From NCBI RefSeq assembly GCF_030445035.2, contig NC_080704.1, positions 26,826,499 through 26,890,498 on the forward strand: a stretch of DNA of 64,000 nt. The letters are read 5' to 3'. Both the position numbers and the translations under genes were made by a program. The stretch's first letter is position 1. The number at the start of each line of letters is the position of its first letter. The DNA is from Dasypus novemcinctus. Its lineage: Eukaryota; Chordata; Mammalia; Cingulata; Dasypodidae. Positions 32,851-44,413 of this stretch are shown here, in pieces. The notes under the pieces were generated by a model. It saw only the letters and a list, made by a program, of their open reading frames with translations, searched no databases and was not told the origin of the DNA.

Positions 32851-35830
32851 TTCATGCCCAATGTACATAACAGTTGTTCTGGGCACATAAGCCTCATCTA
32901 TGAGAATAACTCTGAGACAACAACAGTACACAGGCACTAGCACTTGGGAGCCTCAGGACTGTGGCCTAGAAACAAGGGGCGAGTGATAAGGATATGCACC
33001 CGCAGTGCCTACAATGAAGTGTGTAGGGAGAGAAGGTGCTATGGGTCAGACATATCGCTAAAGCCCAGCCTTAAAAAGGATGTGGAAAGTAACATATCCT
33101 CCAATGTAAGGGTTTTAGCAGAGGCATCAAAGCCAAAACAATAAGTACCCAGGATCCCAATTCTAAATTGAGACCTGAGCTATCTTGCGAAAAACCCATC
33201 CAAAAGTATTTCTGATGGCATTAGTTCACTACCCATCTCTGGGATATGAAAATTGAGATGGAAGAATAGGGGGAAATTTTTTGGTGACTTGTCAGTGTAG
33301 TAGGTATTTTTCTTCCTCCTCTAAGGTTGAGGACTCCTTCCTCCCACCCTATCTCATAATTAAACATTCTATTTAAATGGAAGGTACCTGCGGGGGAAAT
33401 ACCACACTTAGATATGTTGCACTGAGATCTGAGCATGAATTGTTCAATTATATTTTTCAGTCTCTACTTTAAGAATCTGAGCTAAACTTTCAATGGTGGC
33501 TGCTGCCTAAGGATGTTACGGAGCATGAACAGTCCAGCAAATGTCCCAGATAGCTGCCCACTGTTGGATTGGATAGTTATTGCTACAAAGGTGTAACCAT
33601 TGTCTTAATTGATGTGGTGGATGAATCCACATACAAAATACAGTCCAATTAAGAGTCCTTGCACAATAATCCCATACTGGGATTGGCAGTACCATATTCT
33701 GATAAAAGACTGACTATAGTCCATGCCCAGCTGTGCCCTGTGAGGAGGGTATGACTCCAGGTCTGATATATCTAGCCATGGGACGAGATCCCTCTTCCAT
33801 ATGACTGTGCAGCTAGCACTCTGGGCACATATGCCAGGCTTCCTGAGCCTTGGTTGCTGGAATGACTAGGGCTTATTTGGGGTCCAAGACCTGAGTTGTA
33901 GATGGATGATCTTGTTCTGTGGGATTGTCTAACCAGGTGGCCATGGCCCTTACATGGACAGCACAGGTCAAATGAGACGGTTGATTCCATTGATTTTCAT
34001 CCTCCCAGTGTCCTTATCCATGGGTATCCACATGTGCCATGACAAGAGCTGCAGATTAGTAAAATCTGCTGAAAATTTTTCTCTCCCCAGGGGCAAAGAC
34101 TTGATCATCCAGTCATCCCATTTCCAGCAATTGGGACATACTGGCAGCTCATGAGTAGCAACGGGGGTATTTTGGGGGTTCTTTCCAGGTCAAGCACCAC
34201 AGCTCATATTCTCAGAGAATAGTACCCATTTCAAGGCACAGTTGTACGTACTTTTCATTGGGATTGCACAATTTCTTCAGCTCACTAAACCCCATCAGAC
34301 TTTAGCTTATCTAATGGGACCATGAAGGCCAAGGTGCTATCTAAGTCCCTGCTTCTAAGATATCCCCACCTGGAGGGTGACTGGACATTTTCTCCTGTGG
34401 CTCCGAGCCATGATTAATGCATGATTCATTGTTTCCTAGATATACAATTCCCACTTAAACATGGATGCTGATGCATTACCCATTTTGTTGGTATTCTTAT
34501 TTCTGACACATCCCACAACAGGGATGTCATTCAGGTCACAACAAATCCTGCTTTTGCTGTATACTGTCTCAAAACCCACAGTTAGTCACTCACTAACTGG
34601 CCGGCAATAGTCTTGGGAAGGTGATATACCAAGTGGCAGATTCAGGCAATAATAGAATAAAACCAATACGGTGCCACTGCCTGTAGTGGCCACATCTTTT
34701 TCCAAAGGCTTCAGTCTGCTTAAATGTCACACTGGCACACTCACCCAAAGTCTCTGCACTGATAAATGGATCAAGAGAAAAGGTTATATATCTTATTGGA
34801 TATCTCTAGGAATGTTTTTGATAAAATTGACCGCATATCAGGTATTCTTATGCAATGTGCTGAGCAGGGTCCTTACATGAGGTAGGAAGTGCATCTAACA
34901 CTGAACAATCCTATCCTATCCTGAATCTCCTTTTGTTTTTTGAAGAAACTAATGCCATCAGTTGTTTTTTGCTTTAAGGATCAGGGATTGTTCTCTGGGC
35001 ATCAGCAACATGCTTCCTAAGAAGGTTACTTGGGTAGATGGTCCCTGAAACTTGTCAGGGTTAATCTCCCATTCCTGGTTACTAAGATATGACACCATCT
35101 ATCTAAGGCAGAAGTCAGATGCTGCACTGTCCATAGACCATGGCATTAGAAAAATGTCATCCATGTAACATTTTTTTACATCTCTGCCAATCCACTTGTG
35201 AGAAATCCTAGGAAAGTTTAGGTTGCTTTTTTGGCAGCATGGTGAACATGTATTGTAATCAGGACCATGGGAAGGCAAATATGCTCTGATCACCTGGATT
35301 CATTGATCAGATAATCATCATGTATGATTATTTTTTTAACAGCCACACAGGGCTAATAGGGTGGTAGAGATTTTTAAGCACCACTGCCTCTGTTATTTCC
35401 TTCATCAGTATACACATCTCCTTTCACCTGCCCTTCCCCAACCTGGCATCCTACACAAATTTATGGATACCTGTTGGGGTTGGCACAATCTAGTGAGATC
35501 CCGTTTGTTGATTTGTCCCATTTCCTTTCCATCCAGCACATCTGGGACTTCTCCCATATCTGGTAACTGAAGTATCAGGCATGAGTAGTCTCATTGGGCT
35601 TTTCCCCAAAACTACTGCAAAGTCTCTTCATCCCCCTCTGTGGTAGGAATGGACTATTTCTCTATATAACAGCCATTGATCAGCAGGAATTATTTTATCT
35701 GTGGTCATAGCTACCAATCATAGGGAAGCAAATTCACATTCCCTGTGAAACAGAAGTGCTGGCAATGACCAGAGAATGCTTTTCTCAGATACAGGGGATT
35801 CTTAACATCTAAGTCTAACTCAAACCCTCA
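32850..35830 (-). pseudogene. ERV pol remnant (block A, copy 3), most complete
   Basis: Minus-strand retroviral polymerase remnant. The reverse transcriptase catalytic box YMDD is encoded at 35156-35167, inside a 64-codon open frame (35099-35293). A second frame just below (about 35090 down to 34930) resembles the start of the RT thumb. The integrase end, a degenerate PYHPQA..IE motif with two stops, lies at about 33497-33529. A Cys-x2-Cys stretch near 33820 may be the integrase zinc finger. The open frame 33221-33436 downstream of integrase is conserved as sequence in the other copies, but its identity is unclear (integrase C-terminus or a dUTPase-like segment). Order and strand fit pol. The class, perhaps ERV-L-like, is inference. 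Many stops and frame breaks; not functional. Confidence 0.72.
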
Positions 35831-36205
35831 AACCATCCATGTAACTCAGCAGGGGTCTCAGGGAAAAAGGTCAAGGATCACACGGGCTACTGTCATCAAA
35901 CACTTCGGCAATGAGGTCTGCTATTGCCAACCCAGTTCCATGTCCTACCTGGTCTGTAGGGTTCTGCCTATATTGTTTCAAAATTGTACTGTGTCCTGAT
36001 CAGCCTTCAAGAGGTAGAGGATTAAAGTCCCATGGGCTCAAGCAGTCAAAAACAGGTAGAACAAAGCTTGGTGTAGTATTACCACTAACACCTTAACAAA
36101 AATGGGCCAAATTTTCCAACAATTTCTAGGAATTAGAAGTGTTGCCTCAGCAATATAAAGTTTTTACTGTGTGAAACAAAGGACTGCCCAAGAGATTCTG
36201 TTTGG
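35830..36205 (+). repeat. Array block B, copy 4
   Basis: 'caaggatcacacgggctac', '..cacttcggcaatgaggtctgct', '..tatattgtttcaaaattg', 'ctgatcagccttcaagagg', '..aagcagtcaaaaacaggtaga'. It is very close to the 55.9-kb copy. Confidence 0.7.
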
Positions 36206-36562
36206 GGAACACACATTATTTCATGTATCATCATTAAAAAGTAGTCCTTGTATCTTGTTTGGGATTATAGGTCTCCCTTAATAGCAAAAAGTCAAGGCCA
36301 TAGAGGATGACTCCCTTAAAGAGCCAATCAATAAGGTACAAGAAAACTTGACATCAAAGGAATTTTTCTCTGACACATTATAACATTTCCAATACAAACA
36401 GGAACACATTTCAATACCAACTACATAACATTATATCACACAGTGCATGCAATTAATTGGTTCAAAGGCCTCCCAATGACAAAATCTCTTCAAGTTTTTT
36501 CCCTTTTACTTAAGGTACTTTATGGGATGCTTTCAGACAATTTTATACACAGACCACATAAT

Positions 36563-36870
36563 TTTTTGTTTGTTTGTTTTTCAAGTTCAATTTTTAATTT
36601 ATTAGAACCCAGTAAGTGATGATTTTAAAAGCAGAGTTTCTATCAAATTAACACTTAATTCAGGGCAAAAATACATTAAAAAGCCTAAACCCTAAGGCAG
36701 AAATAAAATATTATAAGACCAGAATATTTAATGCAGACTGGAGAATGTTAGAATTTAAAGAGAGTTACAAAGTGTTTTATAGCACTAAAATGTTACACAA
36801 TCAGAAATGTTATCAGTTGGTCCGAGGTTCTCAGTTTATGAAATGTCTAGGTTGCTAACTGAAAAGATTT
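36563..36870 (-). pseudogene. Processed retrocopy, 3' UTR piece of an unidentified transcript
   Basis: About 308 bp absent from the other two block C copies. On the minus strand it ends with AATAAA followed after about 20 nt by an A-rich tail (seen here as T/G runs at 36563-36581). It interrupts 'acagaccacata', and 'gagaccatat' resumes at 36871, a possible imperfect TSD. No coding sequence seen; parent gene not recognised. Confidence 0.6.
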
Positions 36871-37392
36871 GAGACCATATTTTTTTTACATAGACGCCAC
36901 AACACCAAGATTCCAGGAGACCAGGTATTCTCTTCACACGGATGCTCAGTAAATAAATAGGAGGAAGAACTGACCTATGTAAGCACTGGTTTCCACATAT
37001 TTTCAGCCATTCCCTGGGTCCCAACAAATGTACTTTAAGTAAGAACAAGGCACCAATAGGATAAGTGATTTCAAATCTTCCCATTACTGCCTAACCCTCC
37101 AAACATTTTATAACAGTTAAGATACACTATCAGACTTTCCCCTAGTATCTGACTTTCTCCTAACCTGGTCCAATCAACCCAGCACAGGTTGGACAATAGG
37201 GTTTACCTTTTGTCACCACTCTTGCACACTATATAGAAGAGAGATAGGCTAATATATTCCAGGGAGGCTTCTCTCACATAACTTGGTCCTCACTGCACTT
37301 CCAGAATCCAGTAAGCCTTTCTCCTAACCTGCCCATAATGGCATACCAGATCAGGGAGAGCCTAATTCAACCCCACACTCCAATGTGCTATT

Positions 37393-37815
37393 TTTTTTTT
37401 AAGATTTATTTATTTATTTATTTCTCTCCCCTTCCCGCCCCCCACCAGTTGTCTGCTCTCTGTGTCCATTCGCTATGTGTTTCTCTGTGACCGCTTCTAT
37501 CCTTATCAGCAGCACCAGGAATCTGTGTTTCTTTTTGTTGCATTGTCTTGTTGTGTCAGCTCTCCCGTGTGTGTGGCGCCATTCTTGGGCAGGCTACACT
37601 TTCTTTCACACTGGGCGGCTCTCCTTATGGGGTGCATTCCTTGCACATGGGGCTCCCCAAAGCGGAGGACACCCCTGCGTGGCATGGCACTCCTTGCGCG
37701 CATCAGCACTGCGCATGGGCCAGCTCCACACGGGTCAAGGAGGCCCGGGGTTTGAACCGCGGACCTCCCATGTGGTAGGCAGACGCCCTAACCACTGGGC
37801 CAAGTCCACTTCACC
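37393..37815 (-). mobile_element. DAS SINE, long form, with 12-bp TSD
   Basis: Reverse-oriented SINE: T-rich tail at 37393-37424, tRNA-like head at the right end. In sense the A box is TGGCCCAGTGG and the B box GGTTCAAACCC. Exact TSD CAATGTGCTATT at 37381-37392 and 37816-37827. It looks like one of the least diverged SINEs in the window. Confidence 0.95.
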
Positions 37816-37999
37816 CAATGTGCTATTGTATACCAGGTGTATTCTTCTTCCTCTCCTAGAACACAGTAAGTGAGCAGACTCTATAGGCCTCTGCCCACAT
37901 CTATGGGAGAAATACCAGCTAACCCACCAACGTCACTGACAAACCTGTGCATACATTTTGCATCATGACAAGCATCTGGGTACCAGTGTCATTTTGCAA

Positions 38000-38395
38000 A
38001 GGAAATATAGATATATTCATCCCCAATCTATAGAGGGTGCATTGCCCACATATAGACTACTAGAAGCACTAGGAGTTCCCATTACTCCTTTTAATGGCCT
38101 CACAGCAGCCTACACTATTCCTTCACGAAATACAGAGCACATATCACATAGAAAAATGATTGTTGAGCATCCTCTATATTTCCCATGATGCCATTAGAAG
38201 TTTTGCTCTTTAAAGACCAAAACATGTCTTTTGGGTTAGTGTTAACACCCAAATAATAGTGCCTGTTACATAACAAGCATATAAACAACATCTGAAAATT
38301 AAGTACTTAACATAAAATCCATTTTGGCAGCTTCATCTCTAGGGATATGAAGAGGACACAGCAAGAAAAGGTGAAGATCAAGAAAAAGAATCAAT
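38000..38395 (+). other. Unit-derived spacer
   Basis: The end (38305-38390, 'ttaagtacttaac..aaaatccattttggcagc..tctctagggatatgaa') recurs at 14.85 and 55.21 kb. The rest is unclassified. Confidence 0.45.
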
Positions 38396-39365
38396 GTATC
38401 AATGACAAAACTGCAGATAGTGGGACCAGGGATATCTCACACCACCTTCCAGGAGGATTTGCAAACAATAGAGGGGCCTCCCCCATATCATTTTGGGTAG
38501 GTAAACTACCTCTCTGAGGGTAACTCTGAGGCAAATCAATACACAGGCACTAATGCTTGGTGTGACCATCAGGCCTGTGGAATAGAATAAAATGGAGTGT
38601 TTAATATAAGCAAAGTGGATAAGAAAATACAACCACAGTGCCTAAAATTAAGGAGAAGTAAGGAAAGGTGCTGTGAGTCAGACACATCCTGGAATCCCTG
38701 CCCAGAAGATTGTGGAAAATATCATGTCTCCCCACTTAAGAGGTTCCCATGGCTGAGGTTCCAAAACCTAAAATCATAAATTCCAAGGACCTCATATTCT
38801 AAAGTGAAAATTATGTATTATCTTGCCAAAAAATTATGAAGCTGAGTCAGCCATCAATAACCCAATCCAGGTATATAAATATTTTAAGTAAAAAAAGGAG
38901 AAAAAATATATTTGGAAAGAGTTAGCATTGGGGTGGGCATTTTCTTCTTCCTCTTGACTCTGGGCCTCCTAACATCCTCCCCCACATCATAAATATACAC
39001 TCTATTTAATGGGAGATACCTGTTGGGGAAATAGCACATTTAAGATCCACACTAACTTCCTTAAGCATGACCTCCCCTGGGAGCTGAGCACTGGTTTTCC
39101 CTTTCCTTTTCCAGGGTCTTTATTAAAACTCCATGCCATCTTTCAGTGGTGCCTGCTGCCTGGGGGTGATATGGGCCATGAATGGTCCAAAGAATGCCCC
39201 ATGAAGCTGTCCACATTTGATCAAATGTGGCACTATTGTTTGATTGGATAACACCAGTGAATTCACATATAATATACAGTCCAACTACGAGTCCTTACAC
39301 AGTATGCCCCAACCACTGTGCATACAGGGTTGGTTGTAACATACTCTGAAGAGGGATGTACTCTG
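38396..39365 (-). pseudogene. ERV pol remnant (block A, copy 4), integrase end
   Basis: A 3' part of minus-strand pol. The integrase end is at about 39148-39182 and the E-V-V-Y-L-P stretch at about 38495-38515. Unlike copies 1, 2, 3 and 6 it is not followed by the MIR; the homology stops at about 38396. At about 39365 it abuts another partial copy, so two pieces of pol sit head-to-tail. Confidence 0.58.
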
Positions 39366-39516
39366 AAGGGTCCACGTACAGATGCACTACATAAGAGTTT
39401 GGAAAAGACTCCAAAGACCAAAACAATCAATGCCAATGATCCCATGTTCTAAACTGAGGTTCTGAGCTATCTTAACAATCACTGGACAAAAATGAGTTCT
39501 GCCCACACTAGTCCAC

Positions 39517-40044
39517 TGTTTTAATTTGCCAAAAGGCTGCCAATGCAAAGTACCAGAAATGTGTTGGTTTTTATAAAAGGGATCTATTTGGGGTAAAGCT
39601 TACAGTTCCAAGGCTGTGAAATCTCCAAATCAGAGCAACATAAGGGTGCTTTCTCACCTAAGTCAGCTACTGTTGATTCTGTTATCCGGGCATATGGCAA
39701 AGCAAGATGGCTGTCAATCTCTGCCGAGGTCTCAGCCTTCGCCTCCAGGCTCACCATCTCCTCTTGAGCTGCTCTGTGGACACAGCATCTGGAAATGTGA
39801 ACCTCTTAGGGGCGTCTGTTTTCCTGCAGTCCTCTCACTTGCACAATCAGATATGCTGGTTCCCTTTTCCTCTGTCTGTCTCTCTGTGTCTCCCTTTTAT
39901 CAGACCCAGCAGGAGGGTAGAGACTCAACATGAATCATGCTCCACTAATGTAATCCAGTCAAATGGGTCTCATACCCACAGGAACGGACTAGTTTAAAAC
40001 ATAATCTTTTGTTTTTGGGGATTCACAAAATTCAAACTGTCACA
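39517..40044 (-). mobile_element. Solo LTR, family 2 (MaLR-like)
   Basis: About 528 bp between TGTTTTAATTTGCC and ..ACTGTCACA. The left end is laid out like family 1 ('gcaaagtaccagaaatg.gttggtttttataaaagg'), but the middle differs. TG..CA-type ends. No clean TSD (flanks TCCAC and CCCAA). Confidence 0.65.
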
Positions 40045-40240
40045 CCCAAGGGCATGAAAAGTGGTGGTAGAAAAAGGAGGAAAAAATATTTGGTGAGGTA
40101 TCATGTGGTGGGCATTTTTTTCCCCTCCTGGAGTCAGGGCACCCTAACCTTGCCCCAAGCTCATAATTAAACATTCTATATAAATCAAAGTTACCTGTGG
40201 GGAAATGCCACATTTACAGCCCAAATTCATATTCTTAAGT

Positions 40241-40280
40241 TTGTTCTCCTCTGGGACCTAATGTTCTCCTCTGGGACCTA
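40241..40280 (+). repeat. 20-bp tandem duplication
   Basis: TGTTCTCCTCTGGGACCTAA occurs twice in a row, immediately before the SINE cluster. Confidence 0.9.
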
Positions 40281-40289
40281 AGCATTCAT

Positions 40290-40665
40290 CTTTTTTTTTT
40301 TAAGATTTCTTTTATTTACTCCCCCCCTCATTTGCACTGGCTGTCTGCTCTCTGTATCCATTCACCGTGTGCTCTCTGTGTCTGCTCGTCTTCTCTTTAG
40401 GAGGCACTGAGAACAGAACCTAGGACCTCCCATGCGGGAGAGAGGTGCTCAACCATTTGAGCCACCTCAGCTCCCTGGTTTGTTGTGTCTCTCATTGTCT
40501 TTCCTTTTTGTGTCTCTTTGTCATGTCCTCATGTAGTGTCAGCTCACCACACATGCCCGTTGTGCCAGCTCACTGTCTTCGCCAGGAGGCACTGAGAACC
40601 AAACCCAGGACTTCCCATGTGGTAGGCGAGAACTCAATTGCTTGAGCCACATCCACTTCCCCCTC
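40290..40665 (-). mobile_element. DAS SINE, dimeric, at a re-used target
   Basis: Two reverse heads (right ends near 40476 and 40660), T-rich tail at 40290. Flanked by AGCATTCAT at 40281-40289 and 40666-40674. Confidence 0.88.
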
Positions 40666-40674
40666 AGCATTCAT

Positions 40675-40954
40675 TTTTGTTTATCCCTCCCCCCTTGCAG
40701 CTTGTTTGCTGTCTGCTCTCTGTGTCCATTCACTGCATGCTCTTCTGTGTTTTTGCTTGTCTCCCTTTTTTTGTTGCGTCACCTTGCTGAGTCAGCTTTC
40801 CACGGCACTGGCAGGCCAGCAGCTCTCACAGGCCAGTGGCTCTCCGTGGCGTGCAGGCAAGCCTGCCTTCACAAGGAGGCCCCGGGATGCAAACCCAGGA
40901 CCTCCCATATGGTAGATGGGAGCCCAACTAATTGAGCCACAGCTGCTTCCCGTC
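40675..40954 (-). mobile_element. DAS SINE, second insertion at the same target
   Basis: Another reverse SINE with body words of the long form ('gctgtctgctctctgtgtcc') but a different middle. Flanked by AGCATTCAT at 40666-40674 and 40955-40963. The three copies of this 9-mer show two serial insertions at one site. Confidence 0.85.
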
Positions 40955-41737
40955 AGCATTCATTTTACACTTATATTTTTCAATCTTTTCTGAGAATCTG
41001 AGTCACATTTCAGTGGTATCTGCTGCCTGGGGATGATACAAGAAATGAATGGTTCAGCAAACTTCCCATGATGCTGACCACTGCTGGACATGTTGTGAAC
41101 AGAGGTGGCTTCACTGTATAATTAGATGAGGTCAATGGATCCACATATAAAACACAGTGTGGTTGACACTGCTATAATATGGAAATAACTCTAGTACAGT
41201 CCATGTCTAGTACTAACCCCTAGAGGAAGGTAGGGGCTCGAGGTCTGGTACTTCTGGTTATGGGACCAGTGATCCTTTTCCCATTATCCATATGGGCACA
41301 TGGGTCAGGCTCCCTTGACCATGCCCATACAGGCTTCTATACACCACCATGACCTGTGTTCCAGTGTCCAAAGTCTCCATCACAACTTTACCAGTATTTT
41401 AAAGCCTCTGGTTCCTGCAAGAGAAGGAATGGCCTCAACTTCTACCAGAGACTTACTTATCTATTTAGCAGCAAGCCAGGTCTGGGTATAATGGTGGTTT
41501 TGAAGGCTTTATATCAACATCAGTTGGAAAAACAGGGATCTCAGCACTGAGTCTAGCCCTTCTTGATCCTCCAACTGTTATCACCAGGGTGGTCATGGAC
41601 AGACAGACTTGGAATATGGTGTCAATGTTAATAACCCAGAGTTCGACACTCCTCCCATTTAGCACAACTGGCAGGGTTCATTCCATACATGGTAACCGAT
41701 TGAGGAAACTCACCTCTATGTTACAAATAAGAGCTCT

Positions 41738-41831
41738 GGGAGCCGGTACCACTCAAGTGGTTGAGCACCGGCATGCCAACATATGAGGTCCCAGGTTCAA
41801 TCCCTGACCTCAGTACCTAAAAAAAAAAAAA
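41738..41831 (+). mobile_element. Short tRNA-derived SINE (DAS monomer)
   Basis: 'accactcaagtggttgagcac' head with B box GGTTCAATCCC, ending in A13. It is inserted at the left edge of a block B copy. Confidence 0.8.
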
Positions 41832-42010
41832 GCACTGGGACCTTATTGGTCTTCAGGAGGAGGGGTTTATAATTCCAATGGAGTTAATATGCCAAAGCCT
41901 TTTGTTCTGATGTCTGTTTTATCACAAAACTAAGGGCCTAATTTTGTAGCACTTTCAGGAGTAACAAGTGATATCTCAGGAATATGGAATTATTTCCTTT
42001 GTGAAAGGGA
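41826..42010 (+). repeat. Array block B, copy 5
   Basis: 'gcactgggaccttattggtc', '..ggagttaatatgccaaagc', '..actaagggcctaattttgtagca'. It is closest to copy 1 at 260-420. Confidence 0.7.
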
Positions 42011-42880
42011 GCTGGTGTTGACTGCCCAAGGGATTCCATGTTTTGAACACTGAGAGGTTTACTATTCTGCATGTTTATTCTGTGCAGGATTAGGGAACGG
42101 AAAAGTCTGTATCTCAATAAACTGTAGAAGATGAGTTAACTGTCTACTGACAACCTTTAAAGGAAGGTAAGGGTCAAATACATATGTGCAAGGTCACCTG
42201 GATCCCTGGGTGCTGACCATGTAACCTGTATATGGACACCACCAGGGGTGTCCCCCAAGGACTCCCATAAGTCAGAAGATCACTGTACCATCCTTCACTC
42301 GCCACATGGTTCTCTATGGTCCTCAAGCTTCCATGACAGAGACCCACAATGGACCCCTTTGCCAGTCAGGTGAAAACCACGAACCCCTTACTAAGTCCAC
42401 ACTATACTGTGTATTATTTAATAAATATATCACATCCGCACCAATATGTCCCCACAAGAATTTTTTTTTAATTCAATTCAAGCTCACAAACCCCTTGTTA
42501 AGAACCCCTGGATTAGAGGATAAAGGTAAGATGTCTGACCCATGTATGGCAGCTTCAGAAATCTTGACTTATGTCCCCTAACATAGAAAGATATAAGGAC
42601 TAGTGTCAAACTGACAGGGGAAGGAAAGCTGGGGCTGGAGTTGTCCTGCCAGATGATCATTAAGAGGCATGCTGGGAGCCAACTGCATCCCCCCCCTCAA
42701 CTGCAAAGAATTAATCTTTTTCAAGGTGGAATACAGATACATAGAAATTCTAGTGAATACGGTGGGCATTTTCTTCACCTCATGAGGGAGGGACAAAGAT
42801 TACTTCCCCCATACCTCAAGAAAATGACAAAAAGTTTTAGGAGGGTTAAAGCATGCCCCTGGAGATTGTGGGGCAGAGAA
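42010..42880 (+). repeat. Array block D, copy 3
   Basis: It closely follows 470-1180 ('gggattccatgtt', 'ttctgcatgtttattctgtgca', '..gattagaggataaagg', 'gccagatgatcattaagagg', 'gggcattttcttcacctcatgaggga'). Confidence 0.75.
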
Positions 42881-43016
42881 GCTAAAGTCTGATGAAGAAA
42901 GAGGCTACTAAATCTTGGTGAATTATAGCCCCCAGGAATTTCATGTAACCTGGAGTTAGAGCTTCCCAGGGACTAGTGTCTGAAACATGAAAAGAAAGTC
43001 AAGTGGATTGGGATGA

Positions 43017-43122
43017 GCACTCACTTTGGTAGCACATATATTAAAATTAGAATGACAGGTGAAATGTTAGCATGGTACCTGTGCAAGGATGACATCCAAA
43101 TCTGTAAAGCTGTCCATATTTA
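43017..43122 (+). pseudogene. U6 snRNA pseudogene
   Basis: About 106 bp matching U6 spliceosomal RNA end to end. It has the 5' hairpin 'ctcactttggtagcacatata' in altered form, 'ttaaaattagaatgaca', '..gttagcatggtacctgtgcaaggatgacat' and '..aagctgtccatattt'. Several substitutions, including in the 5' stem and the ACAGA/AGC region, plus a changed 3' end without the T run, indicate a pseudogene. U6 copies are commonly dispersed by L1. Confidence 0.85.
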
Positions 43123-43241
43123 TAAAACCAAAAACACATAAGAAAAGGAATGTGGAGTGAACTGCTCTTTCCCAAAAGGTAACAGCAGGTGATTAAGTGG
43201 AGAAGAGATAAAGATGGGAAAGGTACAAGTAGTAAACTATG

Positions 43242-43998
43242 TGTGGCAGTTTGAAGCTTTTGTGGACCCCAGAAAATTCTGTTCTTAAAAGTTAATCCTT
43301 TCCTGTGCATGTAAACCTATTGTAGATGGGACATTTTGATTAGATTCGGTTAAGGGAACTTGCTTTTGATTAGATCACTTCATTAGGGCTTGACTCAGGG
43401 TGGGTCTTAATCCTCTTACTGGAGTCCTTTAAAAATGGAGGAATAAAAAACTGCAGACACAGAAAGAAGACCGCAGACACAGAAAGGAACACAGAAGCTG
43501 AGAGAGAAGACCCCAGAAGCAGAAGAAGCCAATTTAGCCAGAAGCTGAAAGCAATGAAGCCTGGAAAAGGGGGGCCTGATTGTCCACAGCTGCAGCTCGG
43601 ACAGAAAACATCTCTGATGATGCCTTGTTTTGGACCCTTTCATGGCCTCAGAACTGTAAGGGTTTTTTTTTGTTTGTTTTGTGTGTTTTTTGTTTTTTAC
43701 AAATTAAAGTTTTTTTTTATTTTTTTTAATTCATTTTGTAAAAATATTACATTCAAAAAATATGAGGTCCCATTCAACCCCACCACTCCCCTCCCCAGCA
43801 ACACTCTCTCCCATCATCATGACATATCCATTGCATTTGGTAAGTATATCTCTGGACATCGCTGCACCTCATGGTCAATGGTCCACATCATAGCCCATAC
43901 TCTCCCACAGAACTGTAAGTTTTTAACCTGATAAATCATATTGTGAAAACCAACACATTTTATGGTACTACATTTTGGCAGCCTACCAAACTAAAACA
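43242..43998 (+). mobile_element. Solo LTR, family 3 (MaLR-like), with nested L1 and exact TSD
   Basis: It starts TGTGGCAGTTTGAAGC and ends ..CCAAACTAAAACA. Exact 5-bp TSD CTATG at 43237-43241 and 43999-44003. It has an internal near-repeat of 'gcagacacagaaag' (43453-43487). The real LTR is about 500 bp; the rest is a nested L1 fragment (43661-43907) plus its TSD. Confidence 0.9.
43661..43907 (-). mobile_element. L1 3'-end insertion nested in the LTR
   Basis: The reverse-oriented 3' end of the local L1 family (T-rich left end, '..atatgaggtcccattcaaccccaccactcccctccc', 'cattgcatttggtaag'). TSD CAGAACTGTAAG at 43649-43660 and 43908-43919, exact over 12 bp. Confidence 0.92.
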
Positions 43999-44413
43999 CT
44001 ATGCCCATCTCATACAAGTTTCTTCCAGGGTACCAACTTCAGATAGGCTTAAGACAAGAGTAGGCAGAAAAGGCCCAATATTCAGGAGCATAGGTTTTGA
44101 TTATTATACCAGACTACACTTGCAAATGCTTGAAGCGATCACAGGATGTTGGGTATATAACAATAATCAGATATTCCTGGACCTTCCTGAGACTTTTCTC
44201 CCAGACATGAGAACAGCTCCTGAAAACATAAGGAGAACAACAGAAAAGTTTCTTTCTCTTTATGCCTATCAGAGCAAAATCAAAAGAATGTTGGTGAAGA
44301 CTTGTTCTGGCAGGAAGTCCTCTTTCTGGATCTTTTAGAGTCTTTTAGAGTCTGCCTTACCTCCAAAAATATTTTTTAAATGATCTCAAAAAAGACATCA
44401 TGCTTAAAGAAGG

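Larger units (their letters stand above)
36205..38000 (+). repeat. Array block C, copy 1 (with insertions)
   Basis: It aligns with 49.99-50.86 and 56.22-58.86 kb: 'gattctgtttggggaa', 'ttgtttgggattatagg', 'gaatttttctctgacac', 'caatgacaaaatctcttcaa', 'ggcaccaataggataagtgatttcaa', '..taacctggtccaat', 'tcttctctcacataac', 'cacactccaatgtgct'. It carries a retrocopy (36563-36870) and a SINE (37393-37815). Confidence 0.7.
39366..41731 (-). pseudogene. ERV pol remnant (block A, copy 5), interrupted
   Basis: Homology begins in mid-block (39400-39516 equals 38740-38860 of copy 4) and continues after an LTR (40045-40280) and two or three SINEs (40964-41731). Integrase end near 41018-41052. Several stops. 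Confidence 0.55.
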
